Shown here piece by piece: positions 41,915 through 50,933 of a stretch of DNA of 64,000 bases. Where the stretch lies: positions 310,001-374,000 of the forward strand of contig NZ_CP031598.1 in the NCBI RefSeq assembly GCF_008728195.1. The letters run 5' to 3'. Within the stretch, counting starts at the first letter, position 1; each line of letters opens with the position of its first letter. Under the pieces are notes generated by a model that worked only from the letters and a program-made list of their open reading frames with translations, had not been told where the DNA came from and did no database searches. Source of the DNA: Roseovarius indicus (GTDB lineage: Bacteria > Pseudomonadota > Alphaproteobacteria > Rhodobacterales > Rhodobacteraceae). A program made the position numbers and the translations under genes.

Positions 41915-42787
41915 ATGCATCCGGCGCCGTCCGTCATCATCTTCACCACGCTCTCGGGGCTGGGCTTCGGCCTTCTGGCGTGGCTGGGCCTCGGCTTTCC
42001 GCAGGTCACCGGCTGGGTTGCGTTCACCTTCTTCGTCATCGGCTATGCGCTGGCGGTGGGCGGGCTTGTCTCCTCGACCTTCCACCTCGGCCACCCGGAA
42101 CGCGCGCTGCTGGCCTTCACGCAATGGCGCAGCTCGTGGCTGAGCCGCGAAGGCGTCGTCTCGGTCGCGGCCCTCGTGGTGATGGCCCTCTATGGCGCCG
42201 GGCTGGTCTTCTGGGGCGAAAGCTGGCGCCTCCTCGGCGTGATCGGCGCGGCGCTGTCGCTGGGCACGGTGTTCTGCACGGCGATGATCTATGCGCAGAT
42301 GTCCACGGTGCCGCGCTGGAAGACCTGGCTGACGCCGCTCCTGTTCCTGATGCTGTCGGTCTCTGGCGGCGCGCTGCTGGCCGGGCAGATCAAGGCGGCG
42401 ATGCTGCTTCTGCCCCTGGCGGCGGCGGTTCAGGTGCTGTGGTGGATGCGCGGCGACGGGGCATTCGAAAACAGCGGCACGACGCTGGCGACGGCGACGG
42501 GGCTTGGCCGTACCGGCAAGGTGCGCTCGTTCGAGCCGCCGCATACCGGCAACAACTACCTGCTGCGGGAATTCGCCTACCAGGTGGGCCGCAAACACGC
42601 GACCAAGCTGCGCTCGATCGCGATGCTGCTGGGCTTCGTCCTGCCCTTTTCGCTGCTGATCATGCCCTTTGCGCATGTGCTGGCGCTGGTGGCAGTGATC
42701 AGCCATCTCGCGGGCGTCGCGGCCAGCCGATGGCTCTTCTTCGCCGAGGCCGAGCACGTGGTGGGCCTCTATTACGGCAAGCGCTAG
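41915..42787 (+). CDS. soeC: Membrane anchor subunit, SoeC/DmsC-like
   Basis: A 290-residue DmsC-family protein with about eight hydrophobic helices (MHPAPSVIIFTTLSGLGFGL at the N-terminus; GLVSSTFHLGHPERALLAF in the conserved second loop). It anchors the complex and exchanges electrons with the quinone pool. DmsC-type subunits usually lack haem. It is the last gene of the set, followed by a repeat and hairpin. Confidence 0.88.
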   Translation: MHPAPSVIIFTTLSGLGFGLLAWLGLGFPQVTGWVAFTFFVIGYALAVGGLVSSTFHLGHPERALLAFTQWRSSWLSREGVVSVAALVVMALYGAGLVFWGESWRLLGVIGAALSLGTVFCTAMIYAQMSTVPRWKTWLTPLLFLMLSVSGGALLAGQIKAAMLLLPLAAAVQVLWWMRGDGAFENSGTTLATATGLGRTGKVRSFEPPHTGNNYLLREFAYQVGRKHATKLRSIAMLLGFVLPFSLLIMPFAHVLALVAVISHLAGVAASRWLFFAEAEHVVGLYYGKR

Positions 42788-42825
42788 GGCGCCGCTCATC
42801 AGCCCTTGCGGGCTGCCTCGCCCCG

Positions 42826-42849
42826 GCTTCTTCTTGGAATCAAATATCC
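42826..42849 (-). repeat. Dispersed ATATTT/AAGAAG motif
   Basis: The plus strand reads GCTTCTTCTTGGAATCAAAT followed by ATCC, the reverse orientation of the family seen at 14232 and 32755. It lies in the convergent gap between soeC and the DUF1523 gene. Confidence 0.75.
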
Positions 42850-42862
42850 ATAGCGTGACGGA

Positions 42863-42881
42863 AGCGTGTCGGTGACACGCT
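42863..42881. terminator. Short hairpin between soeC and the DUF1523 gene
   Basis: An 8-bp stem (AGCGTGTC/GACACGCT) with a GGT loop, 75 bases past soeC and just outside the end of the convergent gene. It may serve both genes; no T-run is present. Confidence 0.5.
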
Positions 42882-42888
42882 CATGGGG

Positions 42889-43464
42889 TCAGCCCCAGCC
42901 ATCCGTCCATTCATCGACCTTCGGGTTGATCCTGTTCCGGCGGAACCGCCGCCACCGCACGCGCACCGCCCAGAACAGCGCGAAGAGCAGCGTCAGCACG
43001 ATGATGTTGAACCACGGGATGATCTGCACGTCGGGCCCCGCGACCCGTTTGATGGTGACCGCGTTTGGATAGATCGAAATGAACTCGTTGCGCCAGCCAT
43101 AGTGGCGGATCGACACCCACCGGGGGTTCTCCGAGGTCGATTTCAGGTCGGCCGCCTCGGCCTGCAGGTTCGAGGTGTCGAACTTGAAATAGGGCGGCCA
43201 GCCCCAGCCGGTGTCCTCGTTGCGATAGACCATCACCCGGCCGTTCTCGCGCACCGCCGTGATGAAGAACACGTCGCGGTTCACCGTGCCTTCGACCTCG
43301 CCCGTGCCCTGGTTGGCCCAGAAGATCGAGTTCTCGCCGAAATCGACGCGCTTTTCATAGGTGTCGGTGATGCGCGCGATATCGTGCTGGGGCAGGGTGT
43401 AATGCAGGAAGGCGCCCACGACGAGCCAGAAGGCGATGATGAAGACCCATTTGACGTAGACCAT
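42889..43464 (-). CDS. DUF1523 membrane protein
   Basis: A 191-residue protein with an N-terminal helix (VFIIAFWLVVGAFLHYTLP), an extracytoplasmic domain with the DUF1523 signature (DIARITDTYEKRVDFGENSI; RNEDTGWGWPPYFKFDTSNL) and a C-terminal helix (IIVLTLLFALFWAVRVRWRR). Length fits the family. Function unknown. It is convergent with the soe operon and not part of it. Confidence 0.87.
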   Translation of the reverse strand: MVYVKWVFIIAFWLVVGAFLHYTLPQHDIARITDTYEKRVDFGENSIFWANQGTGEVEGTVNRDVFFITAVRENGRVMVYRNEDTGWGWPPYFKFDTSNLQAEAADLKSTSENPRWVSIRHYGWRNEFISIYPNAVTIKRVAGPDVQIIPWFNIIVLTLLFALFWAVRVRWRRFRRNRINPKVDEWTDGWG

Positions 43465-43668
43465 GCCGGCCCCTTTCCTTTGCTGCGCGATTCCTGCCCG
43501 TGTGACCGCATATAATCATGAACCCGCGAGGGGCCAGATGCGACCGGGAATCTCGCAAAATTTCCCGGCACTGGCGGGGTGGCGGGACGGGGTGTGCGCG
43601 AATCCCGTTTGGCCGACGGCCCTTTCGGGTTACGTTTGCCCGATAATCATAAATCAGGGAGTACGATC

Positions 43669-44490
43669 ATGTGTGATATCTGCGTGATGAATGCCGTGAA
43701 GGAAAAGATGCTGTCGCGGCGGAGTTTCTTTACCGCGACCGCCGCAAGCGGCGCGGCCGCGGTGCTGGGCAGCTCGGTCGCGGCCCCGCCGGCGATGGCC
43801 GCCGGGGTGGGGTCGGTCGAGGACCTGACCCATGCCTATGGCCCCGATTTCCCCACCTTCTTCGGTGCCCCCGGCATCGAGATGACGCAGGAGTTCAACT
43901 TCGCCGACCACGGCTTCAACCTCTTCAACCTGAGCATCAACGAGCACACCGGCACCCATGTCGACGCGCCGATGCATTTCTCGGCCGATGGCAACTCGGT
44001 CGACGAGATCCCGGTGAACACGCTGGTCGCGCCCCTTTGCGTGGTGGATATCGCCGCCAAGGCCGAGGAGGACGCCGATGCACAGGTCACGCCAGACGAC
44101 CTGAAGGCGTGGATCGACGCCAATGGCGAGATCCCCGAGAATGCCTGTGTGGCGATGCATTCCGGCTGGGGTGGCAAGACCGGCGGCGACGGGTTCCGCA
44201 ACGCTGATGGCGAAGGGGTGATGCACTTCCCCGGCTTCCATGTCGAGGCGGCGACCATGCTGATGGAGGAAACCGCGGCACAGTCGATCGCGGTCGACAC
44301 GCTGTCGCTCGATTTCGGCCCTTCGCCCGATTTCGCGACCCATTACGCCTGGCTGCCCTCGGGCCGGTTCGGCATCGAGTGCCTCGCCAATCTCGACAAG
44401 CTGCCGGCGGCCGGGGCGACCATCGTCGTGGGGGCGCCCAAGCACAAGGGCGGCTCCGGCGGGCCGGCGCGGATCTTCGCGATGACGTGA
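43669..44490 (+). CDS. TAT-exported cyclase-family (kynurenine formamidase-like) hydrolase
   Basis: A 273-residue metal-dependent hydrolase of the cyclase family. The N-terminus carries a twin-arginine signal (LSRRSFFTATAASGAAAVLG) after a cysteine pair (MCDICVMN). The metal motif HTGTHVDAPMHF is intact, and FPGFHVEAATML supplies the later histidine and glutamate. Exported members of this family are less common than cytosolic KynB. The substrate is unknown; cyclic amides or lactones are typical. AGGGAG precedes the ATG. Confidence 0.85.
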   Translation: MCDICVMNAVKEKMLSRRSFFTATAASGAAAVLGSSVAAPPAMAAGVGSVEDLTHAYGPDFPTFFGAPGIEMTQEFNFADHGFNLFNLSINEHTGTHVDAPMHFSADGNSVDEIPVNTLVAPLCVVDIAAKAEEDADAQVTPDDLKAWIDANGEIPENACVAMHSGWGGKTGGDGFRNADGEGVMHFPGFHVEAATMLMEETAAQSIAVDTLSLDFGPSPDFATHYAWLPSGRFGIECLANLDKLPAAGATIVVGAPKHKGGSGGPARIFAMT

Positions 44491-44509
44491 CGGGTTACGT
44501 CGTGAGAGC

Positions 44510-44530
44510 GTCCCGGACCTGATCCGGGAC
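44510..44530. repeat. GTCCCGGA/TCCGGGAC hairpin of a dispersed REP-like family
   Basis: An 8-bp perfect inverted repeat around CCTGA, followed within 40 bases by a related GGTCCCGG...CCGGGAC pair. It lies between the convergent ends of the cyclase and SCP2 genes. I recall sequences of this style as frequent in Rhodobacterales intergenic regions. Confidence 0.65.
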
Positions 44531-44578
44531 CTCTTCGCTGTCCGGAGGTCCCGGTTCGGGGCCGGGACGGGTATCGCG

Positions 44579-44872
44579 TCAGGGCGCCGCGCTCAGGATC
44601 TCGCCCACTTTCAGCGCCCGCATCGGGCTGCCGTCGACCTTGAGCTTGCCGGTCATCACGGCGGTGGTGGGGTTCTGGCTGCCCTCGACGATGTTGCGGA
44701 AGACCTGCGACGTGGCCGTCAATGTCAGGTCGGCATCGCGGTCGCTTTCGGTCGCCCCGGTCTCGTCGACATAGAGGCGCCCGAGGTCGGGCATGTCGAG
44801 CGCGACGGAGCCCCGGATACGCCCCTTGGCGCGGGCACTGACGGCGGCGGCGAAGTCTTCGAGCGGGGTCAT
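44579..44872 (-). CDS. SCP2 sterol-carrier-like domain protein
   Basis: A 97-residue single-domain protein with the SCP2 fold pattern: IRGSVALDMPDLGRLYVDET, ADLTLTATSQVFRNIVEG and AVMTGKLKVDGSPMRALKVG. Such bacterial proteins bind hydrophobic ligands such as acyl-CoA. The ATG giving MTPLEDFAAAV was chosen over an upstream start, because the extra residues do not fit the domain. It lies downstream of creatinase on the same strand, separated by a strong hairpin. Confidence 0.87.
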   Translation of the reverse strand: MTPLEDFAAAVSARAKGRIRGSVALDMPDLGRLYVDETGATESDRDADLTLTATSQVFRNIVEGSQNPTTAVMTGKLKVDGSPMRALKVGEILSAAP

Positions 44873-44950
44873 GGACGGGGTCTCCGGCTGGATGTCGGGG
44901 ATACCATGCCAGAGCGCGCGGGAAAGCAAAGTGTGACGGTGGGTCACTTC

Positions 44951-44977
44951 GGGCGCCGCCCCGGTTAGGCGGCGCCC
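44951..44977 (-). terminator. Strong GC hairpin after creatinase
   Basis: A perfect 10-bp stem (GGGCGCCGCC/GGCGGCGCCC) with a 7-base loop, 7 bases beyond the creatinase stop. No T-run follows on the minus strand, so termination may be Rho-assisted. Confidence 0.6.
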
Positions 44978-44983
44978 GGTGTC

Positions 44984-46192
44984 TCAACCGACCACGTTGA
45001 ACCCCGGCCCGTAGGGGTAGCCGGTGATGTTCTCGTGTCCCTCGTCGGTGATCACCAGCACGTCATGCTCGCGATAACCGCCGGCGCCGGGCGCTCCCTC
45101 GGGGAGGGTCAGCATCGGCTCCATCGAAATGACCATGCCGGGTTGCAGCACGGTATCGATATCCTCGCGCAGCTCCAGCCCGGCCTCGCGCCCGTAATAG
45201 TGGCTGAGGATGCCGAAGGAGTGGCCATAGCCGAAGGTGCGGTATTGCAGCAGGTCGCGCTCTTCCAGGAAGGCGTTGATCTGGTGCGTGACCTCGGCAC
45301 AGCTGACGCCGGGTTTCAGCAGCGACATGCCATATTCATGGGTGGCGACGTTGGCCTCCCAGATCCTGCGGGAGGCCTCATCCACCTCGCCCACGAACAT
45401 CGTCCGCTCCAGCGCCACGTAATAGCCCGAGACCATCGGGAAGGTGTTGAGGCTGAGGATATCGCCACGCTGCAATGGCCGCGCCGTGACCGGGTTGTGG
45501 GCCCCGTCGGTGTTCAGCCCCGACTGGAACCAGACCCAGGTGTCGCGGTATTCGGCGTCGGGGAAAACGCGGGCGATCTCCAGCTCCATCGCGTCGCGCC
45601 CGGCCATCGCCACGTCGATCTCGCGCACCCCTTCGCGCACCGCTTCCTTGATCGCGTAGCCGCCCACATCGGCGATCGCGGTGCATTTGCGGATCAGGGC
45701 GATCTCGGCGTCGGATTTCATCATCCGCTGGCGCATCGTGGCCGGCGCGATATCAAGCATGGTCAGCGGCTTGAGGAAATCCTCGAGCTTGTCGCGCTGC
45801 ATCAGCGTCAGGTGGTCGCCCTCATACCCGATCACCGCGTTCTCACCCGTCACCTCGCGCACGGCGCGCCAGAAATTGTCGCGCTGCCAGTCGGTATAGG
45901 TGATGTTGTCGCCCACCGAACGGCGCCACGGCTGGCCCGCGTCGATGCCGGCCGAGATGGTGACGCAGTCGGTGTCGGTGACGACACAGGCATAGGGCCG
46001 CCCGAAGGCGCAATAGAGAAACCCCGAGAAATAGGCGGCGTTATGCATCGAAGTGAGCACGCAGGCGCTGGCGCCCATCTGCTCCATCGTGTCGCGCAGG
46101 TCGGCGAGGCGGGCGTCGTATTCGGATTTGGCGAAAGGCAGCGGGGCCTTTTCGCCATTGTGGAAGCGGTAGAATTCAGGACGTGCAGTCAT
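44984..46192 (-). CDS. Creatinase (creatine amidinohydrolase)
   Basis: A 402-residue pita-bread-fold enzyme of the M24 superfamily. It follows the Pseudomonas creatinase almost block by block: FLYCAFGRPYACVVT, QPWRRSVGDNITYTDWQRDN, WFQSGLNTDGAHNPVTARPL, YRTFGYGHSFGILSHYYGRE and PEGAPGAGGYREHDVLVI. Creatinase hydrolyses creatine to sarcosine and urea and needs no metal. The close match argues against an Xaa-Pro peptidase. Sarcosine oxidase and urease genes are not in the window. Confidence 0.9.
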   Translation of the reverse strand: MTARPEFYRFHNGEKAPLPFAKSEYDARLADLRDTMEQMGASACVLTSMHNAAYFSGFLYCAFGRPYACVVTDTDCVTISAGIDAGQPWRRSVGDNITYTDWQRDNFWRAVREVTGENAVIGYEGDHLTLMQRDKLEDFLKPLTMLDIAPATMRQRMMKSDAEIALIRKCTAIADVGGYAIKEAVREGVREIDVAMAGRDAMELEIARVFPDAEYRDTWVWFQSGLNTDGAHNPVTARPLQRGDILSLNTFPMVSGYYVALERTMFVGEVDEASRRIWEANVATHEYGMSLLKPGVSCAEVTHQINAFLEERDLLQYRTFGYGHSFGILSHYYGREAGLELREDIDTVLQPGMVISMEPMLTLPEGAPGAGGYREHDVLVITDEGHENITGYPYGPGFNVVG

Positions 46193-46343
46193 TTTCAGAC
46201 CCTCCTTGATCAGAAAGGTCCCGGCGTTCAGGACTGTGGGGAAGGGCCATGAGGGGGCGACGCCATCGCCCGGGCCTGTGGGTGTTCTTGCCGATCCGGG
46301 GCGATCCGGTCAAGACTGTTTGCGACTGAACGGAGGGCGACGC

Positions 46344-47342
46344 GTGACGGAAGCTTATCGACCGGGAGAGCGGAACCTGATCACCGACGTGGGCGGCCTG
46401 CGCGTGGGGCACGCGGCGGATGCGCGGATCAAGACCGGGTCGACCGTGCTGGTGGGGGACAAGCCCTTCGTCGCCGGGGTCCAGGTGACGGGCGGCGCGC
46501 CGGGCACGCGGGAAACGGATTTGCTGGCGCCCGACAAGACGGTGCAGGAGGTCGATGCGCTGGTGCTGTCGGGCGGCTCGGCCTTCGGGCTCGACGCGGC
46601 CTCGGGCGTGGCAGACGGGTTGCGCGTCACGGGGCGCGGCTTTGCGGTGGGGCCCGTGAGGGTGCCGATCGTGCCGGGGGCGATCCTGTTCGACCTGGCG
46701 AATGGGGGCGCAAAAGATTGGCCCGAGAATCCCTACAAGCGGCTCGGCGCGCAGGCGCTGGAGGCCGCGGCGCAAGACTTCGCGCTGGGCACGGAAGGGG
46801 CCGGAACGGGGGCGGTGACGGCCACGCTGAAAGGCGGCATCGGCTCGGCCTCGCTGCGGCTGCCCTCCGGCCATGTCGTCGGCGCACTTGTGGCGGTGAA
46901 CGCGCTGGGCTCGGCGATCGTCGGCGACGGGCCGCAGTTCTGGGCGGCGCCTTTCGAGATCGGCGGCGAGTTCGGCGGGCTGGGGTTGGCCCCAACCGCC
47001 CCGCCCCTGGCCCCTCACATCAAGGGCCGCGACCGGGGCAACACCACCATCGGCATCGTCGCCACCGACGCCGTGCTCACCCAGGCCCAATGCACCCGCA
47101 TGGCCACCGCCGCCCATGACGGCATGGCCCGCGCCCTTGTGCCGTCGCACACGCCGCTCGACGGTGACCTGATCTTCGCCGCCGCCACCGGGGAAAAGCC
47201 GCTGACCGATCCGCTGGCCGATACGCTTCTGCTGGGCCACGCCGCCGCCCTCTGCGTGGCGCGGGCCATTGCCCGCGGCGTCTACGAGGCGCGGGCGGAA
47301 GCGGGCGACATGAAACCGTGCTGGCGCACCAGGTTCGGCTGA
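46344..47342 (+). CDS. P1-family (S58, DmpA-like) aminopeptidase
   Basis: A 332-residue member of the DmpA/ornithine acetyltransferase-fold hydrolases, which self-cleave before a catalytic residue. Conserved stretches are NLITDVGGLRVGHAAD, ALVLSGGSAFGLDAASGV, GTGAVTATLKGGIGSAS and RGNTTIGIVATDAVLT. The expected nucleophile region is RGNTTIG, Thr in place of Ser. The GTG start was chosen for GGAGGG 6 bases upstream. It is divergent from creatinase, with a 151-base gap. Confidence 0.87.
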   Translation: MTEAYRPGERNLITDVGGLRVGHAADARIKTGSTVLVGDKPFVAGVQVTGGAPGTRETDLLAPDKTVQEVDALVLSGGSAFGLDAASGVADGLRVTGRGFAVGPVRVPIVPGAILFDLANGGAKDWPENPYKRLGAQALEAAAQDFALGTEGAGTGAVTATLKGGIGSASLRLPSGHVVGALVAVNALGSAIVGDGPQFWAAPFEIGGEFGGLGLAPTAPPLAPHIKGRDRGNTTIGIVATDAVLTQAQCTRMATAAHDGMARALVPSHTPLDGDLIFAAATGEKPLTDPLADTLLLGHAAALCVARAIARGVYEARAEAGDMKPCWRTRFG

Positions 47343-47352
47343 CGGTTCTTTC

Positions 47353-47408
47353 GAGTATTTGGGGCAAGATGAAGGACGGGCCGTGCTTTCATTGTTCCAA
47401 AAATACTC
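47353..47408. repeat. Inverted pair of the GAGTATTT dispersed motif
   Basis: The left arm (47353-47374) is the AAGATGAAG variant and the right arm (47386-47408) the inverted AACAATGAAA variant, separated by 11 bases. The two can pair into a hairpin directly after the peptidase stop, so it may act as a terminator. Confidence 0.82.
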
Positions 47409-47628
47409 AAATCCGCACCGGCACCACACGCGCGCCCTATCGCGTTTCCCTTGCGACAGAGCCAGACTCGCTATATCTGCATGTGCATGACACGGATATT
47501 CGACATGGATGACCGCGCGCGCCTGCCCTGGCGCTTCCACGGCGCGACGATGACGGTGCTGGCGCGCCTATGAGCGCGCGGCCATTCCTGTCACACCACA
47601 ACTCCATCTGAAGAACCGGAGAGGACCC

Positions 47629-49032
<1,404 letters not shown>

Positions 49033-49038
49033 CGGTGT

Positions 49039-49089
49039 GCCGGGCTGAAGCCCGGCCTACCACCGGCGTAGGGCGGGCTTCAGCCCGCC
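49039..49089. repeat. Two REP-like hairpins between leuC and leuD
   Basis: GCCGGGCT-GA-AGCCCGGC (49039-49056) and GGCGGGCT-TC-AGCCCGCC (49072-49089) are two perfect 8-bp stems 15 bases apart with related sequences. Located inside the leuCD operon, they may stabilise or differentially attenuate the messages. Confidence 0.8.
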
Positions 49090-49110
49090 ACCCGTTCAAG
49101 GAGACAAGAC

Positions 49111-49716
49111 ATGGAAAAATTCGAGAAAATCACCGGGGTCGCGGCGCCCATGCCGATGATCAACGTCGATACCGACATGATCATCCCCAAGCAGTTCCTG
49201 AAGACGATCAAGCGCTCGGGCCTCGGCGTGAACCTGTTTCACGAGATGCGCTATGACGACGACGGCAACGACATCCCCGAGTTCGTGCTGAACAAGCCGC
49301 AGTATCGCGAGGCCGAGGTGCTTGTCACAGGCGACAATTTCGGCTGCGGATCGAGCCGCGAGCACGCGCCCTGGGCGATCAAGGATTTCGGCATTCGCTG
49401 CGTCATCGCGCCCAGCTTTGCCGACATCTTCTACAACAACTGCTTCAAGAACGGCATCTTGCCGATCTCGCTTCCGCAGGAGAAGGTCGACGTGCTGATG
49501 AAGGATGCCGAGAAGGGCTCGAACGCGCGGATGACCGTCGACCTCGAAGAGCAGACGGTCACCACCTCGGATGGCGAAGTCATTCCGTTCGAGATCGACA
49601 GCTTCAAGAAGCACTGCCTTCTGGAAGGGCTCGACGATATCGGCCTGACGATGGAAAAAGCCGACGCCATCGCCGCCTATGAAACCCGCGCGGCGGCCGA
49701 ACGGCCCTGGGTCTGA
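49111..49716 (+). CDS. leuD: 3-isopropylmalate dehydratase small subunit
   Basis: A 201-residue swivel-domain subunit with the signature [20 protein letters not shown] and [18 protein letters not shown]. It pairs with LeuC. AAGGAG lies before the ATG. A long inverted repeat follows 29 bases after the stop. Confidence 0.97.
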   Translation: MEKFEKITGVAAPMPMINVDTDMIIPKQFLKTIKRSGLGVNLFHEMRYDDDGNDIPEFVLNKPQYREAEVLVTGDNFGCGSSREHAPWAIKDFGIRCVIAPSFADIFYNNCFKNGILPISLPQEKVDVLMKDAEKGSNARMTVDLEEQTVTTSDGEVIPFEIDSFKKHCLLEGLDDIGLTMEKADAIAAYETRAAAERPWV

Positions 49717-49744
49717 GGCACAAGCCCGCCACAATTCGGCCATC

Positions 49745-49779
49745 TTCCCGGCCTTCCCGCATGGCGTGCGGGCCGGGAA
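49745..49779 (+). terminator. Terminator-like inverted repeat after leuD
   Basis: TTCCCGGCC (49745-49753) pairs with GGCCGGGAA (49771-49779), and an inner CCGCA/TGCGG pair can form an alternative stem. AT-rich sequence with TTTT follows some bases later. Confidence 0.7.
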
Positions 49780-50090
49780 ATTGCCACATCTTTTAAGCGA
49801 AACTTGCCACAGGCCATTCAGGTATAGTGGCGAGGCTTGCCAATTCCACCATATGTTGTGTATATACACAAGAACGTCAAATTTCGGATATCAAATTGAT
49901 GCATTCCCGCACCACTTGCATCATCAATTGAACAGAAAATTCCGATCTAGAATGCCCCAAGCTTGAGCCCGTGGTGGAAAAGGGGCAAAAATTGGACAAG
50001 AATGAGGCAGACCGCCAGAAACGGCGGGATCAAGTTGGGACAAAGGCGCGGCATCGTACCGGGCCTGGCCAGTTTGAAGGGAAACGGGCA
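49780..50090. promoter_or_regulatory. AT-rich intergenic region with a 16-bp palindrome
   Basis: This stretch is much richer in A and T than its surroundings. It contains the perfect palindrome TTGTGTATATACACAA (49856-49871), a TGATGCA/TGCATCA pair around 49896-49925, and several TATA-like tracts. No gene is convincing before the GTG at 50091, although an in-frame extension back to 49971 exists. It probably holds the promoter and an operator for the downstream membrane-protein gene. Confidence 0.6.
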
Positions 50091-50933
50091 GTGGTTTCGC
50101 AGATTGTCAGTGCGCTTTTTCGCGCCTATTGCGTGGCGGTTCTCGTCGCGCTTCCGGCGTTGCTGCTGCCGACCGTCGCCTCGGATACCGCCCAGATCGT
50201 TGTCGTCATCGCGCTGCTGGCCTCGCTCCTGACCTTCATGGAGTATTACGGGAAGTACCCCAGCATCGTCGAATTCCGTTTCGCGCCGCCCTTCAACCGC
50301 ATCAAGTTCATCGCCCTGGCGGTCTCGGTGGTCACGATCTCGCTGATCATGCGGGGCAAGACCGACCCGAACGGCGTGACGGTCATGCTCAGCCAGCTGG
50401 GCGACGTGCTGGGCCGGGTGATCGACTTTCCCTATTCGCCCGTTCGCCTTGTGGTGCTGATGCTGCCGCCCGATGCCGGGCCCGACCTGACCCACGATGT
50501 GCGCACGGCGGCCGGCATTTCCTATGCCGTCTCGCTGGTGATGATGCTGATCTTCGTCACCTATGTGCGGATGCTGAATTGGCCCATGCGCAAGGGGTCG
50601 TTCAATGTCTGGGTCAACCTGCCGCTTTTCGACCCCACGCGCGGCGGTGACGTCGTCGACCGGCTCAAACGCGATGCCGGCGTTAACATAGTGTTAGGGG
50701 CTCTTCTGCCATTCATTATCCCGACGGCGATCAAGGCGACGTCGGATATCATCGATCCGGTGTCGGTCGCCAATCCGCAAACGCTGATCTGGACGATAAC
50801 GGCATGGGCCTTTCTACCTGCAAGCATGTTGATCCGGGGCATCGCCCTGTCGCGCGTGGCCGAGCTGATCGAGGCCAAGCGCCGCCGGGTCTATGGCAAG
50901 GACGAGGCCGAAGACACGCTGCAGGAAGCCTGA
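50091..50933 (+). CDS. Conserved multi-pass membrane protein, function unknown
   Basis: About 280 residues with six or so hydrophobic segments: YCVAVLVALPALLLPTVA, TAQIVVVIALLASLLTFMEY, RIKFIALAVSVVTISLIM, GISYAVSLVMMLIFVTYV and others, and a charged C-terminus. GTG at 50091 is preferred, since AAGGGAA lies upstream and the earlier codons are unusually basic and polar. I do not recognise the family. The next gene overlaps its stop. Confidence 0.68.
   Translation: MVSQIVSALFRAYCVAVLVALPALLLPTVASDTAQIVVVIALLASLLTFMEYYGKYPSIVEFRFAPPFNRIKFIALAVSVVTISLIMRGKTDPNGVTVMLSQLGDVLGRVIDFPYSPVRLVVLMLPPDAGPDLTHDVRTAAGISYAVSLVMMLIFVTYVRMLNWPMRKGSFNVWVNLPLFDPTRGGDVVDRLKRDAGVNIVLGALLPFIIPTAIKATSDIIDPVSVANPQTLIWTITAWAFLPASMLIRGIALSRVAELIEAKRRRVYGKDEAEDTLQEA

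Noticed and set aside
44984..46192. Xaa-Pro aminopeptidase
   Set aside because: The fold is shared, but the sequence follows creatinase in many long blocks including FLYCAFGRPYACVVT and WFQSGLNTDGAHNPVT.
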